Of a DNA stretch of 43,834 bases, positions 30,611 through 40,369 are shown one piece after another. Position 1 is the stretch's first letter. Each line of letters opens with the position of its first letter. The position numbers and the translations under genes were made by a program. Under the pieces are notes generated by a model, which saw nothing but the letters and a program-made list of their open reading frames with translations, ran no database searches and was not told the origin of the DNA. Source of the DNA: a virus; the IMG/VR virus record IMGVR_UViG_3300010885_021556, positions 1 to 43,834 of that record. The stretch is one strand, 5' to 3'.

Positions 30611-33600
30611 CTATGCCTGTGCTTCAGTCCATGTTAACTTTGCTGATGTCTGGGTTACGTTACCAGTCAAACGAGCTGCTGCAATAGTAATAATATCAGG
30701 TCCATCTGGGAAAATGCTGTCTCCACCTAAGATGGAGTTAGACATTTCGAACAAATCACCAATATTAATTACTGTAGATGCTTCTACTCCGTTGTTACCA
30801 GTAGCACGGAAGTTATACACCTGAATTCCACCCGAAATAGTATCGTTAGACGTATGTTGGATAGCTTGAGCTAGCGAAGGAGAAGTTACTCCAGAGAAGT
30901 TCAAGTTATTCAAACGACCGTTAATTAGAAGCTTAACGTCTACTAACTGAGTTGACTGTACAGAGACTTCACGCAAACGTAGTTGCATTCGGTTAATAAC
31001 GTCACGATCTCCAAGTTTACCTGTCAAACCAGAGGATACTGATGGGGACAGACGAATTGAAAGAAGTGGTTGATACGCGGCTCCGGAAGAGTTGTTATAT
31101 GCACCTAATGGGTAGATATAGAAGGTGTACTGTGCGTTACCCTGTGTCTGAATGTCAATGGTGTTCTGACCAGCACCGCTGCCAAACGTAGCGTCAGTAG
31201 CGTTACCGTGTAAAGAAATGTTGTTAGCGTCGACTGACCGTACGTAATAAACCTGAGCGTTCTGCAAGTTTGTGTATGGGTGGAAACCAGTGCTTGCAGT
31301 TTGAGGGTTATTGGCATTTGTACCAATAAGTCCTGCACGAGTACGCCCTTCAAACACAACCGCATCTCCAGTAGCAAAACCGTGAGCAGGGATGTTAATA
31401 CGATCAGTTCCTGTGGTTACAGAAGTAGAGCCAAAGGTCTTTGTAGTAGTTCCTGAAATAGATAGGGTGTTACCTGATTGCGTAAAGAGGTATGCCTTAT
31501 CATCGTCAAACTTACCATCCATGATAACCGAAGTACCCCAGTGGAATAGGAATGGGATATAGGTTGGCGTATCAAACGTAACTACTTCATAGCGTGTAGG
31601 CAAGTTACCTGAACGGAAGTAAGACTCAAGCTTGTAGTTGTTGTGAATATATTCATGTACGTATTGAACTTCACCCTCTTTAGTCTTAAATCCGTAACGA
31701 ATCTTTCCTGCACCGTACCAAGAGTAGTCCATGTAAGCCATTTGAATTTTAGACAGATCAAGGTTATAGCCTGTTGGGCCGGTACCATCGCAAACGTCGA
31801 TTGACCAGTTCTCTTGTGCAGTACGTGTATCTACAGTCTTAGTCATAATAATACCTGACTTAGCAGGTGTAAATGAGTGAGGAGTTCCCGCACCAACATC
31901 TGCAATAGCTACGCTCTGAGTTGAATCAGGTGAGGCGTACAACTTAAAGTTGTTATTATCAATCAAGTTTACATAATAAGTAAGGCCGTTGATCAAACCA
32001 CCAATAGCGGTACCGTCAATAGAGTTGTACACAACAGGCAATAGATGGGTAAATCCGTGGCTATTGATGTTGAAGTAATCTCCAGCTACGTTTACAACAC
32101 CTGTTGTTCCGTCTCCAGGGTTAAATTCTTTTTCAGTTCCGGTAGATCCTTTATATTCGGGTTTAACAGTCATACGAGTATCACTAATAATGCTTGAGAT
32201 CTTGTAAGACTGACCACGCATAACAATGTAATCGCCAGTCTTTAGCTGTGTAGTAAAGGTTGTATTTGTTCCAAATACAAACTCTGACCCCTGTAAAGCC
32301 GCTGCTGTTCCAGCTAGCTGCTGAGTTGAAGAACGACGAACAGCATAAATCTTTTGTCCGTCAAACTCAAAGAACATACCGTTTTGGAAGTCAAACATAC
32401 CTGCACGAACGGCTCCGTTTGTCCAGCTCTTTACGTAGAACTGAGGGAAACCGTAAGCACGTGATTCGGTACCAGTAGGTAAGGTGCTTCCTGCTAGGCA
32501 AGTGAAGTTTGTCGCATCAAGCACAGTTACCTGGAATACTCCGTTGTACAAAGTACTAGATGCTCCTGAAGAAGTTTCAGCCTGAGAAATCTCAATGTAT
32601 AGGCCGTTTACTAATCCGTGTGGGCGACGAGTCGTAGCTTGGAAAGTTGTTGGGCTAACTCTACGTAAGTTTTCTACGTCGATAGTAGGCTTAAAGTTAA
32701 TACCAAACGAGGTCTGTAAACCCTTACCTGACTGGTAACGGAAGTACTTACGAGTCTGACGAATAATCTGACCGTATGAAGTGCTAGATCCCACAGACAT
32801 TTCAACACCTCCGTCAAACGGACGGTGAAGGTTATAACCCTGTGGGCGTGTGTAAATAAATGTTGAGTATGAGTAAGGAACCGCTGTATATGTTGATGCG
32901 TATGCACGGTCAACAGTAAGTTGGTTATCAGAACCAATAGCAGTAATTCTACGAATAATTGGTGAAGAGGGAACTGTTCTAGTTAAAGTAAAGTTAGTTC
33001 CTGTACCAGTAGTAGAGAAAGCCACTGCGTTTGATGAGTTGTTTGCATCAGTTGCACTGTTGTATAGCTTAACAGTGTTGGCGTTAACTACACCAATGTA
33101 GTAGTACTGGTTAGTTGTAAGACCGCCAGGTGCAACGCCTGTTCCTGAAAGGAACAGCACTACGTCTGTGGTAATAAAACCATGGCTAGTAATAGCGATT
33201 GTATTAGTTGCTCCACCAGTTACGTTAGAAGCTCCAAATGTCTTAGAGTTAACTGTGTTAGGTGGGAAGATACGGAAACGATCTCCAACTTTAAGGATTT
33301 TAGAGAAAGCGGTGTTAGAACCATTAACTAGTGTACTTCCTGCAGCAGTGGTTACTGTTCCAGAACCTGTAACGTTACCGTTAATTTGGTAGGTAGTTAA
33401 TGTATGGTCTACACCAGCGCCAAATCCTGTAAAGCTAAGAGCAACACCTGATGCGGCGTTATCTGCAGATGTCGCTAGGCGGATATAGTCTTTATTTAAG
33501 TTAATTACGTAGTAATCAGTAAGGTTGGTTAAACCACCGATAGATGTTCCGGTGTTATTGTTGTAACGAACTTTAGTGCCAGTAATAAAACCGTGTGACT

Positions 33601-36199
33601 GAATCTTTAGGTTATTCTGCTGAGTGTCAATAACAGCACGAGGAGTAAATGTTTTAGTAATAGCTGGTACGTAACCACCTGCAGACACTGTAAATGTGTA
33701 GGCAGTAGGTACTGAGGCCACTGTGTAAGTTCCATCTGGGGACTTAGATAGTGACAAAATACGATGCTTACCAACACCCGCAGTAGTGATGTCCACAGCG
33801 GTTCCAGCTGTTGCGTCAAGAAGTGACGCAGCAAGTTTAAAGTTATCTCCGTCTACAAGAATAATGTAGTAAGGAGATCCAGAAGTAAGTCCACCAATAG
33901 CGGTTTGTCCTACAGCATCATACTGAACTAATTCACCTTGGCTAAAGCCATGGTTTGGAACAGAGAACTGGTTTAGACCAAAGTCAACGGAATTTACAGT
34001 AATTGTATGGTTACCAGTACCTGTTCCAGTAATGTTTACAATAGCAGTACCAAGTTTATTTGTAGAAAGCTTAATGATGTTGTTATCAACCTTATAAACA
34101 AAGTACTGACCTCCGTTTGTAAGGCCGCCAATAGTTGTTCCACCTCCATTAGAGTAAACAACTTTTTGTCCTGTAGATAGGTCGTGACCTGGAATATAGA
34201 TGCTGTCTTCATCTACGTTTACAACCACATAAACAAAAGAATGTGCGGTTCCTGTACCAGCAGATGTAAGGTTAATAGTAGGGCCATTTAGAGACTGGCT
34301 AAGAGTAATGTTGTTCTGATCTACTACGCTCTTTACATAATAGGTTGCGTTGTTCTGTAGTGGAGCAATAGGTGTTCCACCATTTGTAAGGTACTTAATA
34401 GGTTGGTTGGCTAAGAAACCGTGAGAAGGAAGGGTGATGGTTTCTGTTGCAACGTTAACAATAACCTTACTAAAAGTATCATTTGAACTTGCGCTTGGAG
34501 CTGTTAGATCTAAATCTGGACTTAATGATGTATTTACACTTAGTTTGTAGCTGTAGTTGTCTACCTTATTTACATAGTAAATAGTGTTAGTAGACATACC
34601 CCCAACGACTGTTCCGCTTGTGCTGTAAGTAATAGCGTCGTTAGTAACTAGCCCGTGTGCATCTGGGAAATTAAATGTATTAGCGGTTAGGTCTACAGTA
34701 ATAGGTACGATTGCGTGGTATGAAGACCCTGTAGGTGTAATAGCAATACCGTTTGTACCCGCGGCTGCGTCTGCTGCTGTTGGGTGCAATGTGTGACCTG
34801 TTGTAAATGATGATACAAGTGATACGGCTACTGTTCCATCTCCAGTGTTATAAGAAGAAAGGTTAGTAATAGCGCCACCATTTGTAAAGGTTGAGACACC
34901 TTCCCAAAGACCAGTAGATGTGGCTACGCTACTAGCAAGGTTAGTAATGAAGGAACCTCCACCACCACCAGAGTTGTTAGCTACTGTGTTGCGAGCACCG
35001 CCACCACCAGAATAACCGCCGGCTCCACCAGACTGACCTTGTGTATTTCCGTCTGACTGTGCGCCACCACCAAATCCGCCATAACCACCAACACGTAAGT
35101 TGGAGGAGTTCATAACTAGTCCGTCTTGGAAACTTCCACCACCAAGTTCGCCAGTGCTTGAGTTTTCACCGCGTCCTAGAAAACCACCACCACCAGCTGA
35201 GTAACCGCTAGTTGAAAGACCACCGTAACCGGCATATCCACCGGCTAAAGCTCCTGAAGTAGCTGTTCCACCAAGAGCTGTTAAAACACCGTCGCGTCCT
35301 GCACCGGAGTTAGATTCACCAGAACCGCCACCCGCAACAAACAAAGGCTGCAAACCAGTTTTACGAACAACAAATGTTCCACCACCAGAACCTCCCCATA
35401 CAGCTCCAGAAGAAGGTGCAGCACCACGCTGACCGCAAACAATGGTAATAACCTCACCTTTAGTAAGGTTTACGCGGCCCTTAACAATTGCTCCGCGACC
35501 TACACCGCCTGCACCTGATCCATCATAACCTGAAGCACCGGCTGCAGTAAATTCATAGGTACCTGATACAGGCACTGTCCAGTCTTGGTATCCCTGGAAT
35601 GAACCCTGCTGTAAGTAAGTGTCTCGCCAAGTTGTTGCTGTTGTGTAGGCAGCACGAATTGTTGCAATAGCTGGAGGATTAGCTCCAGTTGTACCAGCAC
35701 TTGTAAATGTGTGGGTGTTTGAAGTAAGGGTATAAAGAGCCTTAGCTCCAGCAAAATCTGAAATTGAAACGTTACGTAAAAAGTAAGTATTTCCGCTTAC
35801 AAGGCCAGTAAGAGGAGTGCTATCTGTGTAGTACTTAACAGCTTGACGATCAGCAGTTTGCCCATCAATATTAAGTTTATTAGAATAAACAATTGGGGTG
35901 TTAAATTTAATTGATCCTGCAGTTTGTCCTGTAATATTTACAGAAGATCCACCAGAGGTTGAGCTAAAGGTAAGTTTTTTTGGATTTTGAGTTGTAACAT
36001 AGAGAATATCCCCAGAGTTAATTCCTGCTAGGGCACCAACACCAGGTGTATAAATAAAAGTAGTTCCAACAGCAAAAATTGTTGGGATAACGTCTGGAGA
36101 AGAGTTCTTGTAGTAAATAAAATCGTCTGCAAGATTTACGTTTGTTTTTGAAAAAGAGTGTGTACCTGCACCGCCTGCGGTAGTAATATTAATTGGCAT
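30611..36199 (-). CDS. Giant modular virion protein (1862 residues) with HGF repeats and a Gly-rich insert
   Basis: The protein is built mainly of about 70-residue units with the pattern (S/P)HGF.tG..V.Y......IGGLt....YYV..Vd...f.L...........G.G..H; about eight good copies lie between residues 510 and 1100 and again near 1460 and 1660. At about 205-435 sits a Gly-rich domain opening WTVPVSGTYEFTAAGASG, with GGGG runs and SGGAGGYSGGGG, as in Gly-rich phage adhesins. A middle part (SYGQIIRQTRKYFRYQSGKG, DVENLRRVSPTTF) and a later GKIRYGFKTKEGEVQYVHEY segment recall large T4-like cyanophage fibre-type proteins. Likely a long surface fibre or platform protein. It overlaps the previous gene by 11 nt. 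Confidence 0.65.
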   Translation of the reverse strand: MPINITTAGGAGTHSFSKTNVNLADDFIYYKNSSPDVIPTIFAVGTTFIYTPGVGALAGINSGDILYVTTQNPKKLTFSSTSGGSSVNITGQTAGSIKFNTPIVYSNKLNIDGQTADRQAVKYYTDSTPLTGLVSGNTYFLRNVSISDFAGAKALYTLTSNTHTFTSAGTTGANPPAIATIRAAYTTATTWRDTYLQQGSFQGYQDWTVPVSGTYEFTAAGASGYDGSGAGGVGRGAIVKGRVNLTKGEVITIVCGQRGAAPSSGAVWGGSGGGTFVVRKTGLQPLFVAGGGSGESNSGAGRDGVLTALGGTATSGALAGGYAGYGGLSTSGYSAGGGGFLGRGENSSTGELGGGSFQDGLVMNSSNLRVGGYGGFGGGAQSDGNTQGQSGGAGGYSGGGGARNTVANNSGGGGGSFITNLASSVATSTGLWEGVSTFTNGGAITNLSSYNTGDGTVAVSLVSSFTTGHTLHPTAADAAAGTNGIAITPTGSSYHAIVPITVDLTANTFNFPDAHGLVTNDAITYSTSGTVVGGMSTNTIYYVNKVDNYSYKLSVNTSLSPDLDLTAPSASSNDTFSKVIVNVATETITLPSHGFLANQPIKYLTNGGTPIAPLQNNATYYVKSVVDQNNITLSQSLNGPTINLTSAGTGTAHSFVYVVVNVDEDSIYIPGHDLSTGQKVVYSNGGGTTIGGLTNGGQYFVYKVDNNIIKLSTNKLGTAIVNITGTGTGNHTITVNSVDFGLNQFSVPNHGFSQGELVQYDAVGQTAIGGLTSGSPYYIILVDGDNFKLAASLLDATAGTAVDITTAGVGKHRILSLSKSPDGTYTVASVPTAYTFTVSAGGYVPAITKTFTPRAVIDTQQNNLKIQSHGFITGTKVRYNNNTGTSIGGLTNLTDYYVINLNKDYIRLATSADNAASGVALSFTGFGAGVDHTLTTYQINGNVTGSGTVTTAAGSTLVNGSNTAFSKILKVGDRFRIFPPNTVNSKTFGASNVTGGATNTIAITSHGFITTDVVLFLSGTGVAPGGLTTNQYYYIGVVNANTVKLYNSATDANNSSNAVAFSTTGTGTNFTLTRTVPSSPIIRRITAIGSDNQLTVDRAYASTYTAVPYSYSTFIYTRPQGYNLHRPFDGGVEMSVGSSTSYGQIIRQTRKYFRYQSGKGLQTSFGINFKPTIDVENLRRVSPTTFQATTRRPHGLVNGLYIEISQAETSSGASSTLYNGVFQVTVLDATNFTCLAGSTLPTGTESRAYGFPQFYVKSWTNGAVRAGMFDFQNGMFFEFDGQKIYAVRRSSTQQLAGTAAALQGSEFVFGTNTTFTTQLKTGDYIVMRGQSYKISSIISDTRMTVKPEYKGSTGTEKEFNPGDGTTGVVNVAGDYFNINSHGFTHLLPVVYNSIDGTAIGGLINGLTYYVNLIDNNNFKLYASPDSTQSVAIADVGAGTPHSFTPAKSGIIMTKTVDTRTAQENWSIDVCDGTGPTGYNLDLSKIQMAYMDYSWYGAGKIRYGFKTKEGEVQYVHEYIHNNYKLESYFRSGNLPTRYEVVTFDTPTYIPFLFHWGTSVIMDGKFDDDKAYLFTQSGNTLSISGTTTKTFGSTSVTTGTDRINIPAHGFATGDAVVFEGRTRAGLIGTNANNPQTASTGFHPYTNLQNAQVYYVRSVDANNISLHGNATDATFGSGAGQNTIDIQTQGNAQYTFYIYPLGAYNNSSGAAYQPLLSIRLSPSVSSGLTGKLGDRDVINRMQLRLREVSVQSTQLVDVKLLINGRLNNLNFSGVTSPSLAQAIQHTSNDTISGGIQVYNFRATGNNGVEASTVINIGDLFEMSNSILGGDSIFPDGPDIITIAAARLTGNVTQTSAKLTWTEAQA

Positions 36200-36539
36200 T
36201 AGTTACACTCTTTTCTTTGTTTGATTCGCATGGGGTGCATTTGTACTCAGCATTACGTGGTAGTTCCCAAGCACCGTTGGTCTCATTAAACGTATGGTTT
36301 GGAGTAGGTTGCGGGATAACTATCCATTTCCCTATTTTAATATACCCAGCGTAGATCATGTACCCGTACTCGTCCCAACTTGCAACCTCATCATAAGAAT
36401 ACTTAGACAAAGTTTCTTTAATTTGTTCTTCATCGTAATCTTGCATAAAAACTACGTCGGTAACAACTCCGTCTGTTAAAAGAGCGTGTGGATTTGCAAC
36501 AAAAGGTTCTGTACGAAGATCGGGGTAGATGTTAGTCAT
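36189..36539 (-). CDS. Small fibre-associated protein, possible assembly factor
   Basis: A 116-residue protein. It opens MTNIYPDLRTEPFVANPHAL, then VVFMQDYDEEQIKETLSKYS, a MIYAGYIKIGKWIVIPQPTPNHTFNETNGAWE segment (about 60-92) and a Cys pair near the end (CTPC). The PqP.p.htfNe..g.WE pattern resembles a short domain linked to phage fibre proteins or their chaperones. It lies between two giant fibre genes, which suits a fibre chaperone or adaptor. No firm family match. Confidence 0.5.
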   Translation of the reverse strand: MTNIYPDLRTEPFVANPHALLTDGVVTDVVFMQDYDEEQIKETLSKYSYDEVASWDEYGYMIYAGYIKIGKWIVIPQPTPNHTFNETNGAWELPRNAEYKCTPCESNKEKSVTNAN

Positions 36540-36559
36540 TTAAGTTTATCTCCCAACCC

Positions 36560-39385
36560 TTATAGCTGTGTAATAGTGACATAGCCGTCTGTGTTTCCTC
36601 CGCCAACAGTGTTTGACTGAGAAGCGCCGTTGTTAAGGGAACCTCCACCACCACCAGCTCCGTAGCTGCACCATTCGCCGCCTCCGCCGCCTGACCAACC
36701 ACCAGAACCTCCTGAGTGAAGACCAGAAGAACCTCCGCCTCCAAAACCTCCGTGACGTCCATAGTCACCCCAAGGGGTGTACATGTAGCCGCCTCTAAGG
36801 GGGTTATTAGAGTTTTTGTATGCGCTTGGGTACCAGTTACTAGCTCCACCAGATCCGTCAGAATAAAAACCTGCTCCACCAGAGCCGTGGTTAGACCAAG
36901 CTCCGGCACCGCTACCACCATCTGCAGCATAACCTCCGCGGGCGTTATTCCAATATCCAGCAGTTCCAGTGTTTGCGTTGGTAGTGTAATTACTTCCGTT
37001 ACAGCATGGGTACATTCCAGGAGTACCGCCTCCGCCAGCAATTATCATAACATCTGACTGTGCTGCGTTTGTGTACTTGTTTCCTCTAAGAACCCAAGTA
37101 GCTCCGTTTCCTCCAGACACGTTGTGACTGCAACCTTGAGAAGCACAGCCTGAAAGTCCTCGTTGCCCTACCGCAATAGTAACGATTTCACCTTGAGTTA
37201 GGGAGAAGTCTCCACGCATTTGTGCTCCAGCACCGCCATAGTATCCATAGCAGTTGTCGTAGTTTCCTCCGGCACCTTGAGCAAAAATTCTATAAGTTGC
37301 TGTCCTTGGAACAGTCCACTCCATATGACCATTATAAGAAGGCATGTTTAAGTATGTTGAGGCCCAACTAGGGTTTCCTACACCATTACGTGCTTGAGTA
37401 ATGTTTGGACCATACATACCACTTGCCCCACCAGGAGTAAATGTTGCAGCGCTAAATGCATACAAGAATGGGGCCGGATTTACTTGGAAAGTAATATCAA
37501 TAAAGTCTGTACTTGCAAAACTGTCTGTGGCAGTAATTCTAACTGTTGCTTGTGAATAACCCGCAATATTTGATGGGGTTCCTGAAACAACACCTGTAGA
37601 AGTATTAAGAACAAGTCCTGCAGGAAGAGTGCCTGAAGTAACAGCAAAAGATAATCCTGCTCCAAAACCTTGAGCAGTCATAAGAGTTGTTACTGAAGAC
37701 TGTGTTGCTACCAATCCAATAAATGATTGAGTTTTTGGAGAAAGCTCTCCTACTGTCCAGTTAACGCTAAAGTTGTGCGGTCCGTAAAGAGTCTGCACAA
37801 AGTAATAGTCTTTTAACTCAGTTCCAGCGTCATTTACACCAAAGTGTCCACTTGTTGGGTATGCATAACGAAGCATATCATTTACTGCATATCCGTGGTC
37901 TTTGATGTGGAATAGGTCTTTATCAAGAGCAATACCAATTGCTGTAAATTTATGTGTACCGGTACCAGTTCCTGTAAAGTTTATGTTGGTTGAGCTAGTT
38001 GGATACTCTTTAAGAGTTACAACGTAGTTAATTGAGCTACCTACCTGGAAATTGCTATCAATAAAATAAGTGCGACCGTTTACTAAAGAAGTAGTAGATC
38101 CACCATTTGATGCATCTCCACCAGCGTTAATTGTTGGAGGCGTTCCTGTAGTTTCATATTTAACCATTAAACCGGCATATAGAGATAGGTCTGCAACACC
38201 AGAACCACTAGCTCCGCTAACGTTACCTGCGCTAAATGAACAGTTATTTAAGTACTGTCCGCCTGTGTTTTCTCCGTTAAAAGTTTTAGCCGCGTCGTTT
38301 ACAACCGTAATTGTTGTTTCAGTAGCACTATCTAAGTTATTTCCAGCAAATAAACGAGCTTCATTTGCTAATTGAAAAGTTCCTGTTAATGCGTTTGTAA
38401 TTGAAATAACTGGACCGTTTGGAACGCTACTAATTTGAAATACGGAACCACTAGTTGTAGCTGTAACTAAAGATTTTAAAAATACAACGCCTCTTGGATT
38501 TGAAGCAAAGTAGCCTCCAGCAGAAACAACGTTATGGTAAAGAGGTGTTCCAACAGCTTTTCCTAAAAAGTTTTCTGTGGTGTGCTGTACCGTAATAGTA
38601 TTGTTTGCTGATGAGTAGGTTGAGATAGAACTTACAGTTCCAGAAGCTACCGCGTTATTATCAAGATCAAGTCTGTAAGAAGTTAAAGTATTAGAACCAT
38701 CAAATATCTGTGCAGTTGCACTGTTACTTGCATCAAACGCTTTAGAAGCAGAGTTAGAAGAGTCAAATTCTTGAGAAACTGTTGAGTTAAGATTTAAGAA
38801 ATAAAATGGGGTTGCAACACCAAAACCGTGAGGTGATTCAGTTTTAATAGTTAGTGTAGAGTTACTAGCGGAGTCTGTTACCAAACCATCAGAGTCAGCA
38901 ATACGAATTTGTGATCCTTGGAAAAACTCACCGGTAACAATAGAAGTATAAAGATCTTCAATAGATGCTGTAACTAATTGGTTTTGCTTACAAAGATAAG
39001 TAAAGGTATAAATATCAGGTACAGAGTTGATGATGTAGGCACCATCTGCTGTAAGAGACTTAGTACCAGAAACGTTGATTGGAATACCAACAGCAAGACC
39101 GTGGGCTAAAGAAGTAGTTACCTTTACTTCACGAGAAAGTTCAGTTGTGGTTACAGAAGAAATGTTTGGGATTGTTGTATCTCCACCTTTTGAGAAAAAG
39201 GATGGAGTGTTGTTGATAAGCTCAACTGTTTCCCATTTAGTAGGCTGCAAACCATATTCAAAGTCTGTATCAATCAGCGTCTGCGGTTCGGAGACGCGGA
39301 GTTTCGTTACTGGATCAATAAATTCAGCAGGAAAACGGATCTCTCCGCCTGTACCACTCGAATTACCGCCTAAGAAACCTGGCAT
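36560..39385 (-). CDS. Gly-rich adhesin-like fibre protein with Ig-like domain
   Basis: A 941-residue protein. The N-terminus (FLGGNSSGTGGEIRFPAEFI, LRVSEPQTLIDTDFEYGLQPTKWE) looks like a virion attachment segment. HGL/HGF-type modules follow (SLAHGLAVGIPINVSG, ESPHGFGVATPFYFLNL, IKDHGYAVNDMLRYAYP). An Ig/He_PIG-like unit spans about 570-635 (SGTLPAGLVLNTSTGVVSGT). The last 220 residues form a Gly-rich domain opening MEWTVPRTATYRIFAQGAGG and rich in GGG, Tyr, Asn and Trp, recalling polyglycine receptor-binding tips. Its C-terminal half is the likely host-contact part. A 75-nt gap before it is one of the larger ones here. Confidence 0.65.
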   Translation of the reverse strand: MPGFLGGNSSGTGGEIRFPAEFIDPVTKLRVSEPQTLIDTDFEYGLQPTKWETVELINNTPSFFSKGGDTTIPNISSVTTTELSREVKVTTSLAHGLAVGIPINVSGTKSLTADGAYIINSVPDIYTFTYLCKQNQLVTASIEDLYTSIVTGEFFQGSQIRIADSDGLVTDSASNSTLTIKTESPHGFGVATPFYFLNLNSTVSQEFDSSNSASKAFDASNSATAQIFDGSNTLTSYRLDLDNNAVASGTVSSISTYSSANNTITVQHTTENFLGKAVGTPLYHNVVSAGGYFASNPRGVVFLKSLVTATTSGSVFQISSVPNGPVISITNALTGTFQLANEARLFAGNNLDSATETTITVVNDAAKTFNGENTGGQYLNNCSFSAGNVSGASGSGVADLSLYAGLMVKYETTGTPPTINAGGDASNGGSTTSLVNGRTYFIDSNFQVGSSINYVVTLKEYPTSSTNINFTGTGTGTHKFTAIGIALDKDLFHIKDHGYAVNDMLRYAYPTSGHFGVNDAGTELKDYYFVQTLYGPHNFSVNWTVGELSPKTQSFIGLVATQSSVTTLMTAQGFGAGLSFAVTSGTLPAGLVLNTSTGVVSGTPSNIAGYSQATVRITATDSFASTDFIDITFQVNPAPFLYAFSAATFTPGGASGMYGPNITQARNGVGNPSWASTYLNMPSYNGHMEWTVPRTATYRIFAQGAGGNYDNCYGYYGGAGAQMRGDFSLTQGEIVTIAVGQRGLSGCASQGCSHNVSGGNGATWVLRGNKYTNAAQSDVMIIAGGGGTPGMYPCCNGSNYTTNANTGTAGYWNNARGGYAADGGSGAGAWSNHGSGGAGFYSDGSGGASNWYPSAYKNSNNPLRGGYMYTPWGDYGRHGGFGGGGSSGLHSGGSGGWSGGGGGEWCSYGAGGGGGSLNNGASQSNTVGGGNTDGYVTITQL

Positions 39386-39460
39386 TGATTTTTACCTCTC
39401 TTTACCTGCACTTAGTACAAGATACTTGTTATTACATTTTTTTACGGCGTATACTTCTTT
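39386..39460 (-). other. AT-rich 75-bp intergenic gap
   Basis: One of the two larger gaps in the fibre region. It holds AT-rich sequence, a weak 5-bp stem (ACAAG-TAT-CTTGT) and an AGAGAGG ribosome site for the gene starting at 39385. A weak TAATAA-like box is visible on the minus strand, but no convincing -35 element. It may hold an internal promoter. Confidence 0.2.
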
Positions 39461-40369
39461 TTAAATTCCAAACCACCACATTGTGCCGATTTGAAGAGCC
39501 CCAGGCACACCCTGAGGTCCAGTTGGCCCAATATTTCCAGAACCTACTTCTGTCCACACATTGTTGTAAAATACGTATGTTTTTGTAGTATCTGTGTTAA
39601 ACCAACCGTCGCCAGTTACAGCAGTAAGAATAGATGGGGCTACTGCACTAGCTGTAAATTTTCCTTGAGGACCAGTTGCACCTGTAGGTCCGGTAGGTCC
39701 TTGAGGCCCTGTAACTTGAGACGCAGCGCCCGTAGGTCCAGTTGGTCCAAGAGATCCTTGAAAACCTTGTGGACCAGTAGGTCCAGTTGCACCTGTTGGG
39801 CCTGCAACTGTGCTGGCGGCACCAGTAGCTCCAGTTGGACCGGTAGATCCTGTTGGTCCGGTTGCACCTGTTGCACCATTGCTACCTACAAAACCATTTG
39901 TACCCGCAGGACCAGTAGGTCCAGTGGAACCCGTTGCACCCGTTGCTCCAGCTGGACCAACAATTGCACCAACGTTAGTCCAAGCTGTTCCATTCCAAAC
40001 ATGCAAGTTACCAGTTGCGGTAACAATGTAAGCATCGTTAACTGCATTACCTGAAGAAGGAAGATTTATAACTGCAGCTACTGAACCTTTAACAGTAATG
40101 CTAGTTCCTTGCGGACCTGTAGGTCCTGTAGGACCGGTTACAGTTGAAGGTTGGGTAGATACTGGACCAGTAGGACCAGTTACACCCTGAGCACCTGTAG
40201 GTCCAGTTGTTCCAGAAGAATAAGATAGTGAGTTCCACGCAAGAACTCCAGTACCAATTTTAAATTTACCAGTGTCGTATTCGTAACCTGCTTCACCCTG
40301 TGCAAGAACAGGATTTGCTGCAGACCACTCAGATGCGGTACCACGTCTAAATTGAACTTTTACAGCCAT
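39461..40369 (-). CDS. Collagen-like fibre protein with Mtd-like N-terminal domain
   Basis: A 302-residue protein. Residues 1-45, starting [20 protein letters not shown] and continuing with [19 protein letters not shown], match the N-terminal trimerising domain of the major tropism determinant type (Mtd_N), common at the base of phage fibres. Gly-X-Y repeats rich in GPT then enclose one interruption module ([12 protein letters not shown]...[16 protein letters not shown]). The end has [20 protein letters not shown] and a short collagen tail. The TAATG overlap at 40369 favours this start over one 21 nt upstream. It probably forms a trimeric fibre. Confidence 0.75.
   Translation of the reverse strand: MAVKVQFRRGTASEWSAANPVLAQGEAGYEYDTGKFKIGTGVLAWNSLSYSSGTTGPTGAQGVTGPTGPVSTQPSTVTGPTGPTGPQGTSITVKGSVAAVINLPSSGNAVNDAYIVTATGNLHVWNGTAWTNVGAIVGPAGATGATGSTGPTGPAGTNGFVGSNGATGATGPTGSTGPTGATGAASTVAGPTGATGPTGPQGFQGSLGPTGPTGAASQVTGPQGPTGPTGATGPQGKFTASAVAPSILTAVTGDGWFNTDTTKTYVFYNNVWTEVGSGNIGPTGPQGVPGALQIGTMWWFGI

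Noticed and set aside
36532-37041. Minus-strand frame of 169 codons over the Gly-rich end of the adhesin gene
   Set aside because: Gly-rich codons (GGN) give long Val/Leu/Glu-rich frames in other phases. The adhesin frame has a clear domain structure and this one does not.
39461-40369. Diversity-generating retroelement suggested by the Mtd-like N-terminus
   Set aside because: No reverse transcriptase, no template/variable repeat pair and no C-type lectin end were seen in the window.
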